64,000 nucleotides of DNA from Vibrio astriarenae. GTDB taxonomy: Bacteria > Pseudomonadota > Gammaproteobacteria > Enterobacterales > Vibrionaceae. This document shows, in pieces, positions 16,934 through 26,513 of this stretch. The stretch lies in assembly GCF_010587385.1 (NCBI RefSeq), contig NZ_CP047476.1, forward strand, positions 744,001-808,000. The letters run 5' to 3'. How positions within the stretch are numbered: the first letter of the stretch is position 1; every line of letters begins with the position of its first letter. Position numbers and translations under genes: made by a program. The notes under the pieces were generated by a model, which had not been told where the DNA came from, made no database searches, and saw nothing but the letters and a program-made list of their open reading frames with translations.

Positions 16934-17299
16934 TCACTTACTCTCTTCTGACTCAAACAATGATATGATTCTTATAAAAGCGAAGTAACAGTACAGTGCA
17001 GTAAACACTAGGCTCTCGGTGCGATAGCTTAACTGTGGGTAAATTTGCTCTTGATACATAACAAAGCTATACACAACAGGAAGTAACATTACCCCAATAG
17101 GCGCTAGCACTAGGGTAAAGAAAAAAATCATAAAAAACTTATTAATATTGAAGTTTTTGATCACTTTTAACGACAATGCATTTATCAGAGCTAGATAGCC
17201 TACAAGCCAGATAAAATAAATGAAAGCAGTCAATAAAAGTTTAAAAGCAAAGGAAAGCAAGATCAATACAAAGTTAAAAGCAAAGGAAAGCAAGGTCAT
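16934..17299 (-). CDS. Small membrane protein
   Basis: A 121-residue protein with three hydrophobic segments (about residues 2-40, 55-80 and 95-113). The first 15 residues contain a near-repeat (LLSFAFNFVLI, LLSFAFKLLLT) that reflects a short duplication in the DNA. It lies downstream of the hairpin terminator that closes the helicase-nuclease operon. No island palindrome is seen in front. Function unknown. Confidence 0.55.
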   Translation of the reverse strand: MTLLSFAFNFVLILLSFAFKLLLTAFIYFIWLVGYLALINALSLKVIKNFNINKFFMIFFFTLVLAPIGVMLLPVVYSFVMYQEQIYPQLSYRTESLVFTALYCYFAFIRIISLFESEESK

Positions 17300-17337
17300 T
17301 GTGTCCTGTTCATAATCACGATACTAAAAGGTGTTAA

Positions 17338-17368
17338 AAGGCACACCTACACACATTAGGTGCGCCTT
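17338..17368 (-). terminator. Hairpin terminator after helicase-nuclease operon
   Basis: A 12-bp stem with one mismatch (AAGGCRCACCTA against its complement) and a 7-nt loop lies 30 bp after the stop of the helicase gene. On the minus strand it is followed by TTTTAACACC. Confidence 0.6.
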
Positions 17369-17397
17369 AGTCATTTTTCAGTGGCTTGTCTTATAGA

Positions 17398-20300
17398 TCA
17401 TGCTTTGTCCAGAGCATAAGGATCGATGCCATCAAGAAGATACTGGAACACACCTTCGTTATCTTCGTCGATGGCAAAATTACAAATCAGCTCAGCTAAA
17501 AGTGCTTCATCTTCATAATCATTGTATCCAGGATTATCTCTCTGATGACCAAATTCCTCTAAAAGTAAATTCGAGTTAGTGGCCAAATCTTGCAAGCGAT
17601 ATCCACTGTTTTTGTTTTCAACAAATACCAGCTGTTTTCCTGCACGAAATCTAACAGAACTGTGCGATAAGCACTCATCTAGTCGCGCCTGCAACACCTC
17701 GACATCAACTTCAATAAGACTCGCAAGCTCCTCGAAAGAATACTCGTTCTTACGGTGATCTAATGCCATTATTTTCGTTGATTCTTCTTTTAAGCTATCA
17801 GTAACCTGTTGTTGTAGAGAAAACGACTGGTTGCCTAGTAGCCAAATCTGACCTTCACGTAACCAATTGACACCAATAGCGACAACGGGTTTTGTATACC
17901 CTAAATACTTGGCGTAGGTGGTTAACTGATGACAGTGGTGTTCAAATGCCTCTGCTGACATGACTTCATCCGATTTGTGGTCAATGATGATTAAGCCATC
18001 CTCTGTCTCAACTAAACAGTCCACTACGCCACTCACTACTGCACCGCTTTCATGCTTGGCTAGAAATGGAACTTCTGATTGAATATCTCGCGCGCCAAAT
18101 TGCAGTTGAGCCATCTCTTTAAAACTCGATATTTGCGCGGTGATCTCTGCACACAAGATTTCTTGCTGGGCAATAGCCGGTAACTTGTTCCAAAGTCTCG
18201 TTGCGTATTCTGGTTTGCTTAGTAAGACTTGATAACATTGATGCAGCCAAGTACCTACCTCAGCCGAGGAATAGTTTTCTCGGATCGGATTTAGATCCAT
18301 CGCTGCATTCAGATTTATCTTGTGTTCACGATTAAACTGTTGATTTTGTTTATCAGCTTGCAAGCTATTGGATGCGATTGTTGACGGATTAATCTCGGCT
18401 TCCAGTGACTGTGATTGTTCATGCTTGTCCCATGATTTGATGGATTTTGGAATTGGCTCAGGTTCAACACTTGCCGTGTCAACCGGATCTTGTGGCATCG
18501 GTGCTTTGGTTACCAATGCGTTCGAGTAATCTAAATCACGAATTAAGCTCAGCATATTATTGGAGCGATTCGGCAGGTCACACCAAGGCAGGATGATCTG
18601 CTCTCTTGCTCTTGTTAGTGCCACATAGCAAAGGTTCTTGAGTTGTTTGTCTAAGTCGTCAGCTTGGTCATTATCGAACTTCTCAACAGTCTTGCTGTGT
18701 GCAAATTTCGGTACAATGTTGATCCAGGCATCATCAAGCATCGAATCTGCCTGCGTTGATTGCTTGTTATATCTCAACTTAGAGGTTGGATATTTCGCTT
18801 CTAGGTCTTCATCAAGCTGCGCGACTACCACAATTGGCCATTCCAGGCCTTTTGACTTATGCCATGTCACTAAATTCACGGCATTCTTATTATCATTGTC
18901 CACGTTGGGCAGTACCGATAAACTTTCTTTGTTTACCGTCAGCCAAAGTAGGAAACTCGATAGACTGCGGCCATATACTCCCTGAGATTGCAGTGTCTCG
19001 GAGTGCGTTTGTTCAAACTCTTCTGCCAGTCCAGCCAGTTTTAGAATATTCGCGTGTCGCTGTTTTTCTTGGTGAGCTCCCGCCGCAACTGTCCCAATCA
19101 AACCTAGTGTCTGAGCGCACTGTGTTACTAATTGACACGTTGAAGCATGTCGAAATTGATCTTGTACTTCAATCAAACGATCTAACGCATCAGATTGTAA
19201 ACCAGTGTTATTTTCTTCACGCTCAATCACATCTTGTAGCGATTTCTCTAAACTTGCTTCCTTACTATAAACTTTGAGGCTGAGTTTAGCTTCTCGATCA
19301 TTAGGGTTCGCAAGGTAATTGAGTGCGCTCATCAAGTAACGCACTTCCCATTGACTGAACCAGTCGTTGTCACCACTCTTTCCTTGTTGATCTCGCTTGT
19401 AAAGAAGACCACGCGAGTCTAGAGCATTCGCAAACTTATCCAGATGTGCATGCGTTTTTGCCAACACAGCAATATCGCTTGGTCGAATCGCTCTTGGTTG
19501 TTTTGTATACCGGTCTATCACTTCAACCTGGTTATCTAGCAGCTCTTTGATGTGGTCGGCTACGGCATTTGGGTAATGCTTCTGAAACTTCTGTTGGCTA
19601 AGCTCTCCCTTAGCTGTGCACCACTCAGAGGAACTAAACTCTAACTTATGTACCCCCTTGAGCGACGACTGAAGGCCCGATTTTGCAGTTAATGAATGAT
19701 ACTGATCTGGAAAAAGTGTATGACCAAGTTGATTTACAAACGTCATCACATCTGATGCACTCCGCCAGTTGTTGGTCAACTCCTTTACGCAATTTGGATA
19801 CTGCTCTAGAAGTGAGGCGTATAGATGACTATCCGAACCCTGAAAGCCCATGATCGATTGCTTCAAATCGCCAACAATTAAGGTGTGTAGCCCCGCTTTG
19901 CTCACTTTCCAAAGGAGGTCAAATTGCTGCGGATTGGTATCTTGAAATTCATCGATAATCAAGCAATCGTACTTATTTGCGATTTCTTCAAGCCACTGCT
20001 TATCAGATAGTAGTGTGTTAGCAGTGCTTACCATGTCAGTATAATCAATCAAGCTACTTTGCGCTTTGAGGGACTGATAGTTTTGCAATGCTTCATTCGC
20101 ACCGTTAAGCAAAATTTCCACCGTTTCCAATGCCGTTCTCAGTGGCCCTTTGTGATACGCCAACTTATCGACTGCCGACCACACATCAAAAGCAAGCTGA
20201 CCATCATTTTTCTCATTCGGTTGATAGTCTCCGCCTGCTTTCTTCATAATTTTTGATGCAGATGATAAACGCTCAAGCTTTAGCCAGAACTTCCAATCGC

Positions 20301-21057
20301 GACTAATTAACTCCGGTGTTGCTTGGTATAACGCTTCAACAAATAGTGAAACTTTTTGTGTTGCTCCCCAAAGAGCAAGCAGTTCCTTTTTCTCGTACTT
20401 GCTTGTAATTGCACGCACTGAATCCAAAAGTCCTTGGTTAAGTACATCCTCTTTAGTGGATTGCGCTTGGTAAACGTCACTTAGCCCACTCGATGCCTGC
20501 TCAATTAGGCGTTGAACCAGCGCCTCATTTTTCTCTTGCGGCAGCCTCTGAAGTAAATCAAACACCGCTTTAACGTGCTCTTGCAACTTGCGAACACGAA
20601 CATCACCCTCAGCGTTTCCGCTCCACCCTGCTTCATACCCACGCAACTCAAGGCTATCAAGGATTGGATCAATCACTCGAACATCATTTAACGCTAAGCT
20701 AATCAGGACTTTCTGTTCGTTCTCTGAAAGCTGCCTCGGTTTTGCCGATAAGCCCTGCTCATAACTAAATCGCTCCAATATGCTCAGACCGAAACTATGA
20801 ATTGTCGAAATCTGCGCCTGTTCGATTTGATCTGCCGCGGCGTATAACCCTTTCTCAATCAGGGCTTGCTTAATTCGGTCCTTCATCTCTTGGGCTGCTG
20901 CTTCGGTAAACGTAACGGCCAAAATTTTGTTAGGCTGTACATGACCTTGCTCGATCCACTCCACCAATGTTTGTTGGATCTGGTAGGTTTTTCCTGCCCC
21001 TGCTCCCGCTTTAATCAGCGTTAGCGGTGCAAAATCTGTCATAGCGTTATTGGTCAT
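17398..21057 (-). CDS. AddA-like UvrD-family helicase-nuclease
   Basis: A protein of about 1219 residues of the UvrD/RecB/AddA superfamily 1A. It has Walker A (GAGAGKT, near residue 20), Walker B with DEFQD (about 370), GDLKQSIMGFQG (motif III), NNWRS (motif IV), WHKSKGLEWPIV (motif V) and YVALTRARE (motif VI). A C-terminal RecB-type nuclease has GVVDCLVE...IIDHKSDE. It should unwind and degrade linear DNA with the partner encoded upstream, which overlaps its start. Start codons are possible at 21069 (GTG), 21057 and 21042; none has a strong ribosome site. Vibrio normally uses RecBCD, so a second end-processing enzyme in an island suggests anti-phage or anti-plasmid work; this is inference. 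Confidence 0.8.
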   Translation of the reverse strand: MTNNAMTDFAPLTLIKAGAGAGKTYQIQQTLVEWIEQGHVQPNKILAVTFTEAAAQEMKDRIKQALIEKGLYAAADQIEQAQISTIHSFGLSILERFSYEQGLSAKPRQLSENEQKVLISLALNDVRVIDPILDSLELRGYEAGWSGNAEGDVRVRKLQEHVKAVFDLLQRLPQEKNEALVQRLIEQASSGLSDVYQAQSTKEDVLNQGLLDSVRAITSKYEKKELLALWGATQKVSLFVEALYQATPELISRDWKFWLKLERLSSASKIMKKAGGDYQPNEKNDGQLAFDVWSAVDKLAYHKGPLRTALETVEILLNGANEALQNYQSLKAQSSLIDYTDMVSTANTLLSDKQWLEEIANKYDCLIIDEFQDTNPQQFDLLWKVSKAGLHTLIVGDLKQSIMGFQGSDSHLYASLLEQYPNCVKELTNNWRSASDVMTFVNQLGHTLFPDQYHSLTAKSGLQSSLKGVHKLEFSSSEWCTAKGELSQQKFQKHYPNAVADHIKELLDNQVEVIDRYTKQPRAIRPSDIAVLAKTHAHLDKFANALDSRGLLYKRDQQGKSGDNDWFSQWEVRYLMSALNYLANPNDREAKLSLKVYSKEASLEKSLQDVIEREENNTGLQSDALDRLIEVQDQFRHASTCQLVTQCAQTLGLIGTVAAGAHQEKQRHANILKLAGLAEEFEQTHSETLQSQGVYGRSLSSFLLWLTVNKESLSVLPNVDNDNKNAVNLVTWHKSKGLEWPIVVVAQLDEDLEAKYPTSKLRYNKQSTQADSMLDDAWINIVPKFAHSKTVEKFDNDQADDLDKQLKNLCYVALTRAREQIILPWCDLPNRSNNMLSLIRDLDYSNALVTKAPMPQDPVDTASVEPEPIPKSIKSWDKHEQSQSLEAEINPSTIASNSLQADKQNQQFNREHKINLNAAMDLNPIRENYSSAEVGTWLHQCYQVLLSKPEYATRLWNKLPAIAQQEILCAEITAQISSFKEMAQLQFGARDIQSEVPFLAKHESGAVVSGVVDCLVETEDGLIIIDHKSDEVMSAEAFEHHCHQLTTYAKYLGYTKPVVAIGVNWLREGQIWLLGNQSFSLQQQVTDSLKEESTKIMALDHRKNEYSFEELASLIEVDVEVLQARLDECLSHSSVRFRAGKQLVFVENKNSGYRLQDLATNSNLLLEEFGHQRDNPGYNDYEDEALLAELICNFAIDEDNEGVFQYLLDGIDPYALDKA

Positions 21058-23851
21058 GTGTTTGTTCACCCGAGTCTTGTTGTTTTAGTATGTGCGCTTT
21101 GAGTAGTGGTTTTTCTTCCAGCCAATAGTTGAGATCTTTGTGTCCTCGTACACCCCAAAGCTTGATATCACCCTCTTGGTTTAAGCTGACAGTTCCTTCT
21201 TTGAGTTCGCCAATACGAGAGCTAATCATTTCCTCTGCCTTTTGAGTGGAGGACGCAATACCATCTTTGTACTTTGGTTCTATGTTCGACAGCAAAGCAG
21301 ACTTGCTTTCAACAGGATAGTTAGACACTATTTTTTGTGCTTTTGATGAATAGTAACCACTAACGTATTTACCAACGTTATTCTTTGATGTCTGCTTTAC
21401 CATCTCTGTATACAGTTGGGTTTGAATGTCATAGCCAGTATTGATACGTTCTGAGATCCCATCGGGGCCGCTGGTTTTATAATCCAAAATTAGCGTGGTA
21501 TCACCCTTAGCAAACAACGCATCAACAGTGCCTTTAATCGGCAGGTCAAAATACTGCCCGGTTAGTTTCTGTTCCTGAGCAATACTTTGCCAACCCTCCA
21601 CATCACACCAATCGACCAATGCCTCAAGAGCACGTCTGGTGTCCGATTTAAGTGAGGCTTTTTCGAGGCGCCATTGAGAACGATTTAGAAAAGGAGCTTC
21701 AAGTTCAACAGCACGATCAAAGAGGGCTTCAAAATGTTGTAAGTTGAAGGGTGAATCAGGATCAAAGTGATGCTCAAAAACACTATGCACAACGAGTCCT
21801 TTAATACGTGGCGTAAACTGCTCCGACTCCCAAGCTAAAGAGCGAATGTTTTGCTTATCAAGTAACCAAGCGAGCGGAGAAACCATCATTCGTATCAAAC
21901 TGGTTGGTGATTCAGGTCTAAGTTCTCCGTACTTATCCGTATGAATAGATAGCAAGTCCTTACCAAATTGGAACGCTTCTGGTAGTACTTCGTTTGTTGT
22001 CTTGCACTGTTCAACAGCCACTGCTTGATAGGTAAGAAAAGGAACAGTTGTAGGCTGATGCTTTATAGCCTGAATCAGGCGGTCAGGTTCGATATTACTC
22101 CCACCTTGTAGCAAGATAGCCAACTCAAACAGCGTCGAACTTGGCTGCATTAGGTCACCAACAAGAGTTTGCTCTGAGAGACTAATGTGAACGCCACCAG
22201 AAACACCAACAAACAGCCGTTTCAGTCTCTCGGTTGCCTGAACATTTTTTAATAATGGTGTGAATAAGTCTAATGTTGGTTGAGAAAGTCGATATGAATC
22301 TGATGTATCGATGCTCGGTACAATCGCTTGCGAAATATTGAACCACTGATCAAGTTGGAACACACCAGGAACTTGGGGTTTAACCTCAAAAGCCCCTTTG
22401 TTAAAGCCTAGTACGAATAAGTGTTCAACTGGCTTTATGAGCATATCTTGCTCTGACAACAACAGGACGCTATTTAGAAGCCAACGACTCTCGCACTCAA
22501 CTTGTACCACCTGTGGGTCGAGATGTTTAGAAACACTGGCAATCTGTTCATCATTAACTGCGCCTGAGACCGACAATTTGATTGAGTCCAATTGCTTGTT
22601 GAATGTGCTTTGATTGTAGTGTCCTCTCACACGGAGTAATGACGAGATAGTCTCCAACCACTCAACAAGATTTATCGAGTGGCTAAGTGGTGAAAACACT
22701 AGCTTTAGCAGCTCAAGAACATTGTCATCGACATGTTGATTGTACTCTGGGTTATCAAGATATTTCTTGTTCGACAAGTACGAACGATACTGTTTCTGAC
22801 CAAAAGCAACCGACCACGGCATCACAGGGTTAACTAACAGGCTTGCATATTGAATAGCAGCGACCTGCCCTTCTGATTGCTTCTTAGCTAGATACAGTTC
22901 AATCAACTCTTTTAACAGTAATACATCCCACTGATATTCATACTTCGCAGCACTCAAGCTTGAGAAAGGGATGCCAGAATCCACCAGCATACTTTGCAGC
23001 AATTGACGGTGGTGGCTGTTTTTTGGCAGCACTACAGCGATATCACTTTGTGCGGTAGGATTTTCATCTAAGACCGCATGTAATCGCGAGATTAACACTT
23101 GGCACTCTTCAAGCTCATCACGTGCACTGATGATGGAAAGATCATCGTTAGAGAGTGCCAAATGCTCTTGGCTCGATGAGCTATATAGACTTTCACCGAG
23201 ACGCTTAATAGCCTGATTTTGTGATGATTGATTATATAAATCATCTATACGCTGCTGAACTTTAGACAATACTTGTTGCTCAGTTGGGCAATGATTTTTT
23301 GCGTTACAGAGGTGAATCGCATCCTGTAGCCATGGTTCTAGAAGCATACCCTGAGGGACAATAATATTAAATGCAGTGAGTGATTCATGCTTCTCAAGCT
23401 CACTCAACCACGCTTTAGCAAACTGTTGATCATTGGGACGGATATGACCCATTACCTCACAAAGCGTATTTAAGTCTCTCCAGTACTTGGTCGTTCTATC
23501 GCAAAGACTCTGGGCTATTTGGTCACCAAATGAAATGTTTTCAAAATGCGAAGTTACCGGCAATTGCCTATAAACATGCCTTAACGTTTCACTAAGATCT
23601 CGCACCGTTGTAACTTCATCGACAACGAGACTTTTCGCCCAAAATGCATCTTCAACTTGATAAGCGGCATTTTTAACCGCCTCATCAAATTGATCACGAG
23701 CATCATGTTCAAAATCCAACAACCATAACTCTGCAACCTGCTCAAAAAGCGCAACACTGGTACCAACTTTGACGTTGACGCATCCATCTTCAGCCAAATA
23801 CTGACGACATTGACGGCTGCTTAATGCGTCAGGCATTAATACAAAATACAT
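21047..23851 (-). CDS. AddB-like PD-(D/E)XK nuclease subunit
   Basis: A 934-residue partner of the AddA-like helicase, overlapping its start. The C-terminal quarter has the RecB-family nuclease fold: GLVVHSVFEHHFD, then GTVDALFAKGDTTLILDYKTSG (the D...DYK core) and TQLYTEM. The large N-terminal part resembles the inactivated-helicase scaffold of AddB in layout, but I see no Walker A motif, so it probably does not bind ATP. The four cysteines of an AddB iron-sulfur cluster are not evident. No island palindrome lies before it; it may be read through from the signal-peptidase operon 106 bp upstream. Confidence 0.7.
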   Translation of the reverse strand: MYFVLMPDALSSRQCRQYLAEDGCVNVKVGTSVALFEQVAELWLLDFEHDARDQFDEAVKNAAYQVEDAFWAKSLVVDEVTTVRDLSETLRHVYRQLPVTSHFENISFGDQIAQSLCDRTTKYWRDLNTLCEVMGHIRPNDQQFAKAWLSELEKHESLTAFNIIVPQGMLLEPWLQDAIHLCNAKNHCPTEQQVLSKVQQRIDDLYNQSSQNQAIKRLGESLYSSSSQEHLALSNDDLSIISARDELEECQVLISRLHAVLDENPTAQSDIAVVLPKNSHHRQLLQSMLVDSGIPFSSLSAAKYEYQWDVLLLKELIELYLAKKQSEGQVAAIQYASLLVNPVMPWSVAFGQKQYRSYLSNKKYLDNPEYNQHVDDNVLELLKLVFSPLSHSINLVEWLETISSLLRVRGHYNQSTFNKQLDSIKLSVSGAVNDEQIASVSKHLDPQVVQVECESRWLLNSVLLLSEQDMLIKPVEHLFVLGFNKGAFEVKPQVPGVFQLDQWFNISQAIVPSIDTSDSYRLSQPTLDLFTPLLKNVQATERLKRLFVGVSGGVHISLSEQTLVGDLMQPSSTLFELAILLQGGSNIEPDRLIQAIKHQPTTVPFLTYQAVAVEQCKTTNEVLPEAFQFGKDLLSIHTDKYGELRPESPTSLIRMMVSPLAWLLDKQNIRSLAWESEQFTPRIKGLVVHSVFEHHFDPDSPFNLQHFEALFDRAVELEAPFLNRSQWRLEKASLKSDTRRALEALVDWCDVEGWQSIAQEQKLTGQYFDLPIKGTVDALFAKGDTTLILDYKTSGPDGISERINTGYDIQTQLYTEMVKQTSKNNVGKYVSGYYSSKAQKIVSNYPVESKSALLSNIEPKYKDGIASSTQKAEEMISSRIGELKEGTVSLNQEGDIKLWGVRGHKDLNYWLEEKPLLKAHILKQQDSGEQTHDQ

Positions 23852-23957
23852 CCTAACCTTCTAATTATATTAATATTTTTAGGCTACTATACTATGATTA
23901 CATAACAACATAACCAATAGAAATAAACTGTTACACCTTGTACGTTTGCTTAACCAA

Positions 23958-24620
23958 CTAGCATCTACTTGTATACGGTGTATTTTCAGTCACGCTATAT
24001 ACAGAGCACTTAAATTGACGTCCACCTTCTGCCGACACCAAGTTAAAAAGAACTTCTTTTGTTTTTAAATAAACACCGTCAATAGGGACGTAGCCATGAT
24101 TCGGATCCATTGAATCTAATGCGTAACCTCTGTTGTCTCCGAGCGTAAAGAGGTGGTTCTCAGGGACGAGCCACTCTGGATAGGAGTTCATTAATAACGG
24201 ACTATCTTTTCGGTATTGCACATGATATTCGACATCTTCGAACTTCTCTCTAAAAAACACATAAGTATCGTTCTCGCCAACAACTTTATCAAATACCGGA
24301 TTACCGTTGATGAATAACTTCCCTTTATCAAGAAGAACAGTGTCACCAGGCAAACCAACGACTCTTTTGGTGTTGCCTTCTATCTCTTGTTCATCGACGA
24401 CAACTTGATAAGCAACAACATCACCATATTTCGGCAGATAAGTCCCCCTGTCGATCATTTGATCTTTTGTAAATGAGGTATTTTTAATCGTTGGCGCCAT
24501 GCTCTCTCCCACGCCTTTTCGTACTGTTTCGTTTGATTTAAAGTGCACAAATAACAAACACAGCCACAATGGAATAGAGGTTAAGAGTGTCATTGCTAGT
24601 CTAACAAATTTACTATTCAT
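23958..24620 (-). CDS. S26-family signal peptidase (type I)
   Basis: A 220-residue membrane-anchored serine protease of the LepB/TraF type, which removes signal peptides outside the inner membrane. It has one N-terminal membrane anchor (about residues 10-28). The catalytic serine is Ser40 in GESMAPT and the general-base lysine is Lys85 in NTKRVVGLPGD; the third conserved box is LGDNRGYALDSM. It is shorter than housekeeping LepB (one anchor, small beta domain), as usual for accessory copies. It follows two tiny membrane-protein genes in an operon behind an island promoter. Its substrate may be one of those small proteins or a protein of the island. Confidence 0.85.
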   Translation of the reverse strand: MNSKFVRLAMTLLTSIPLWLCLLFVHFKSNETVRKGVGESMAPTIKNTSFTKDQMIDRGTYLPKYGDVVAYQVVVDEQEIEGNTKRVVGLPGDTVLLDKGKLFINGNPVFDKVVGENDTYVFFREKFEDVEYHVQYRKDSPLLMNSYPEWLVPENHLFTLGDNRGYALDSMDPNHGYVPIDGVYLKTKEVLFNLVSAEGGRQFKCSVYSVTENTPYTSRC

Positions 24621-24632
24621 TTTTTTCCCTTA

Positions 24633-24848
24633 CTAATCATGATACTCATCTGCCAAAACGACAAAACAGACATTGGCCGCCAAAAAACTAATGTAGACCT
24701 TCCCAAGACCGAAAATTACACCCCAATAGCCACTAACTTCGCCCGAAAGAATACTTGAAACAAGACCCCCGTATTGAAATAATCCTGTCGTGAAAAGTCC
24801 CAATACCGCTAATAGAATTAGCATTAGGAAACCATCATAATTTTCCAT
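24633..24848 (-). CDS. Tiny two-helix membrane protein
   Basis: A 71-residue protein with two membrane helices (about residues 6-25 and 42-65) joined by a glycine-rich loop. It ends with DEYHD. It lies between the 49-residue gene (7 bp upstream) and the signal peptidase (12 bp downstream), clearly in one operon. No recognised family; it could be a substrate or partner of the peptidase. Confidence 0.55.
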   Translation of the reverse strand: MENYDGFLMLILLAVLGLFTTGLFQYGGLVSSILSGEVSGYWGVIFGLGKVYISFLAANVCFVVLADEYHD

Positions 24849-24855
24849 TCAAACC

Positions 24856-25005
24856 TCAACTTAGAAAAAGAAACACAATAGGAAGAATCAAAACCAGGCT
24901 AGTAATCTTGATTAGTCTCGACCAAGGAAAAAAACAATCTGCCACCCGCCTTTTTTCTTGCACGTAATACAACTCGCTCTGTAGCAATTTTTTAAGTAAC
25001 TTCAT
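24856..25005 (-). CDS. Tiny single-helix membrane protein
   Basis: A 49-residue open frame with a good ribosome site (AAAGGA, 6 bases before ATG). It has a basic and amphipathic first half and a C-terminal membrane helix (LIKITSLVLILPIVFLFLS). It is the first gene after the island promoter (predicted leader about 28 nt) and lies 7 bp before the 71-residue gene. The N-in, C-terminal helix pattern recalls phage-type or toxin-like small membrane proteins, but that is only a resemblance. Confidence 0.5.
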   Translation of the reverse strand: MKLLKKLLQSELYYVQEKRRVADCFFPWSRLIKITSLVLILPIVFLFLS

Positions 25006-25039
25006 ACATTGTCCTTTAGTAGTTTTTTATTTTTCTTCC

Positions 25040-25070
25040 ACTATAAATAATCTCATCGACATTTTCCGTC
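25040..25070 (-). promoter_or_regulatory. Island promoter
   Basis: Minus strand: GACGGAAAATGTC (25070-25058), 12-bp spacer, TATAGT (25045-25040). It drives the two tiny membrane genes, the signal peptidase and possibly the helicase-nuclease pair. Confidence 0.7.
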
Positions 25071-25198
25071 CGATATCAATTTCATCAACTCTTTATTACG
25101 TCACTTGACCACCGAATATCATCTGATAATTTCGGCTAAGTGATTAGTTGCCTGTTCGGGCCAACGCAGTAACCTATTTATAGCGTTTAGTGTGTCAC

Positions 25199-26272
25199 TT
25201 ACGCGGCGTAAGTTGACATTGAACGCTGAAGTGAACGGATCACATCATCACGAATATGCTGAGGAGATAAAATTTCGACATGACTTGCGTTTGTCATTAG
25301 CCACTCTTTAAACGCTAAGCAATCACGTGCTTTTGCCTTCAACACATAGTGACTCTGATCTTCTGACTCGACCCATTGGCACGCACTCAGTTTGTACTCG
25401 TCAACAAACTTGTTTAAGCCTTGATAGTTCTTTTTCATTTTCAAAGTCACTTCGGACTCTAACCCACCATTAAAATACTTGCCTGCAGAGGATGCGAGGT
25501 AATCTTCTAATACGAACTCCTCTGTTGCCTTCATTGCAAAGTGTTGTTTGTTGTGAACTTCAGAATGACTCATTCTGTGTACAGCATAAGTGCGGTACTC
25601 ATCGGTCATACCTTTAGTAGCAGCGCCCGATTTTAGACGTTCATACCCCACTAAGAAGAAAGTCTTTCCGTACACAAACAGGCCATAAGGATCTACTTTG
25701 CGCTTTGCGCCAGAGTATTCAAAAGTGATTGGTTTACCTGATTCCAATGCAGTTTCAACGTTTTTCAACACCGTCTTGTCGATTTCTGGTGCGATAGTTT
25801 GATATCCAGCATCTTTTAGAGCGTAAAGTGTTTGTACCTGTCTAGGCTTTGATTCAGAGAATAGCGGGAAAACGTCCAAAAGAATTTGTTGCTTGCTTGG
25901 TGGCATTTTGTCTTTCAGGTTTTCGCTAGCCAGCATAATCACTTCTCTTGAATCACTAAGTGATGCGCTGAGAGGCAGTTGCTTTTGGTCTTTTACTTTG
26001 TAAACCGCATCCATACCTGTACCACTACGCACCATAATATCCACTTGGTCTCTTGGGGCGTCACCACAGTCACCATGATAATGATAGATCCCTTCTAGGA
26101 TTCGCTGGGCCCATTTGAAATCACTTTCTTTACTTGATCCATCGCGATTATAAAATGCTTGCTCTTTCACATTAGCTAAAAACTCACGAGGGGTTAGTCC
26201 CTCTTTCCGTTCTGTTAGCAAATTAATGCAGTGTTGATGACAGTAATAGTTTTCAATAGATTTTGCAGACAT
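25199..26272 (-). CDS. WYL-domain transcriptional regulator
   Basis: A 357-residue regulator. An N-terminal winged helix (about residues 1-110, with LTPREFLANVKEQ) is followed by a WYL domain (about 165-240: ITFEYSG, RKVDPYGLFVYGKTFFLVGY, RTYAVHRMS). A WCX-type tail (about 265-345: EVTLKMKK, VEILSPQHIRDDV) completes it. WYL proteins sense nucleotides or DNA damage products and often repress defence islands (BrxR, CapW). AGGAG precedes the ATG. It is divergent from a second WYL gene. It is a prime candidate for the protein that reads the island palindrome, but neither WYL gene has that palindrome in front. Confidence 0.85.
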   Translation of the reverse strand: MSAKSIENYYCHQHCINLLTERKEGLTPREFLANVKEQAFYNRDGSSKESDFKWAQRILEGIYHYHGDCGDAPRDQVDIMVRSGTGMDAVYKVKDQKQLPLSASLSDSREVIMLASENLKDKMPPSKQQILLDVFPLFSESKPRQVQTLYALKDAGYQTIAPEIDKTVLKNVETALESGKPITFEYSGAKRKVDPYGLFVYGKTFFLVGYERLKSGAATKGMTDEYRTYAVHRMSHSEVHNKQHFAMKATEEFVLEDYLASSAGKYFNGGLESEVTLKMKKNYQGLNKFVDEYKLSACQWVESEDQSHYVLKAKARDCLAFKEWLMTNASHVEILSPQHIRDDVIRSLQRSMSTYAA

Positions 26273-26450
26273 AGCCGACTCCTACGTTGTTAGTTTGCCT
26301 CTCAGTTTCTTTGCTCTGAGTGCTTTTTATCTGTGTTATTCGATAAGGAAATTGCTTTATCAATGGATTATTCATTGTTAGGATATCTAGCAATTTCAAT
26401 CACATGTCGCTCGATGTGTTCCATCATACCTAGGTCGTACTAACCAACCT

Positions 26451-26467
26451 TTCGCACCCTGTACGAA
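26451..26467. promoter_or_regulatory. Candidate operator between WYL genes
   Basis: TTCGCAC-CCT-GTACGAA is a 7-3-7 inverted repeat with one mismatch, 47 bp before the plus-strand WYL gene. Its position between two divergent regulator genes suggests autoregulation. The arms differ from the island palindrome. Confidence 0.4.
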
Positions 26468-26513
26468 AAACGAGCAATCAACCATATTTACAGAATTTTC
26501 TAACCTCAGACCC

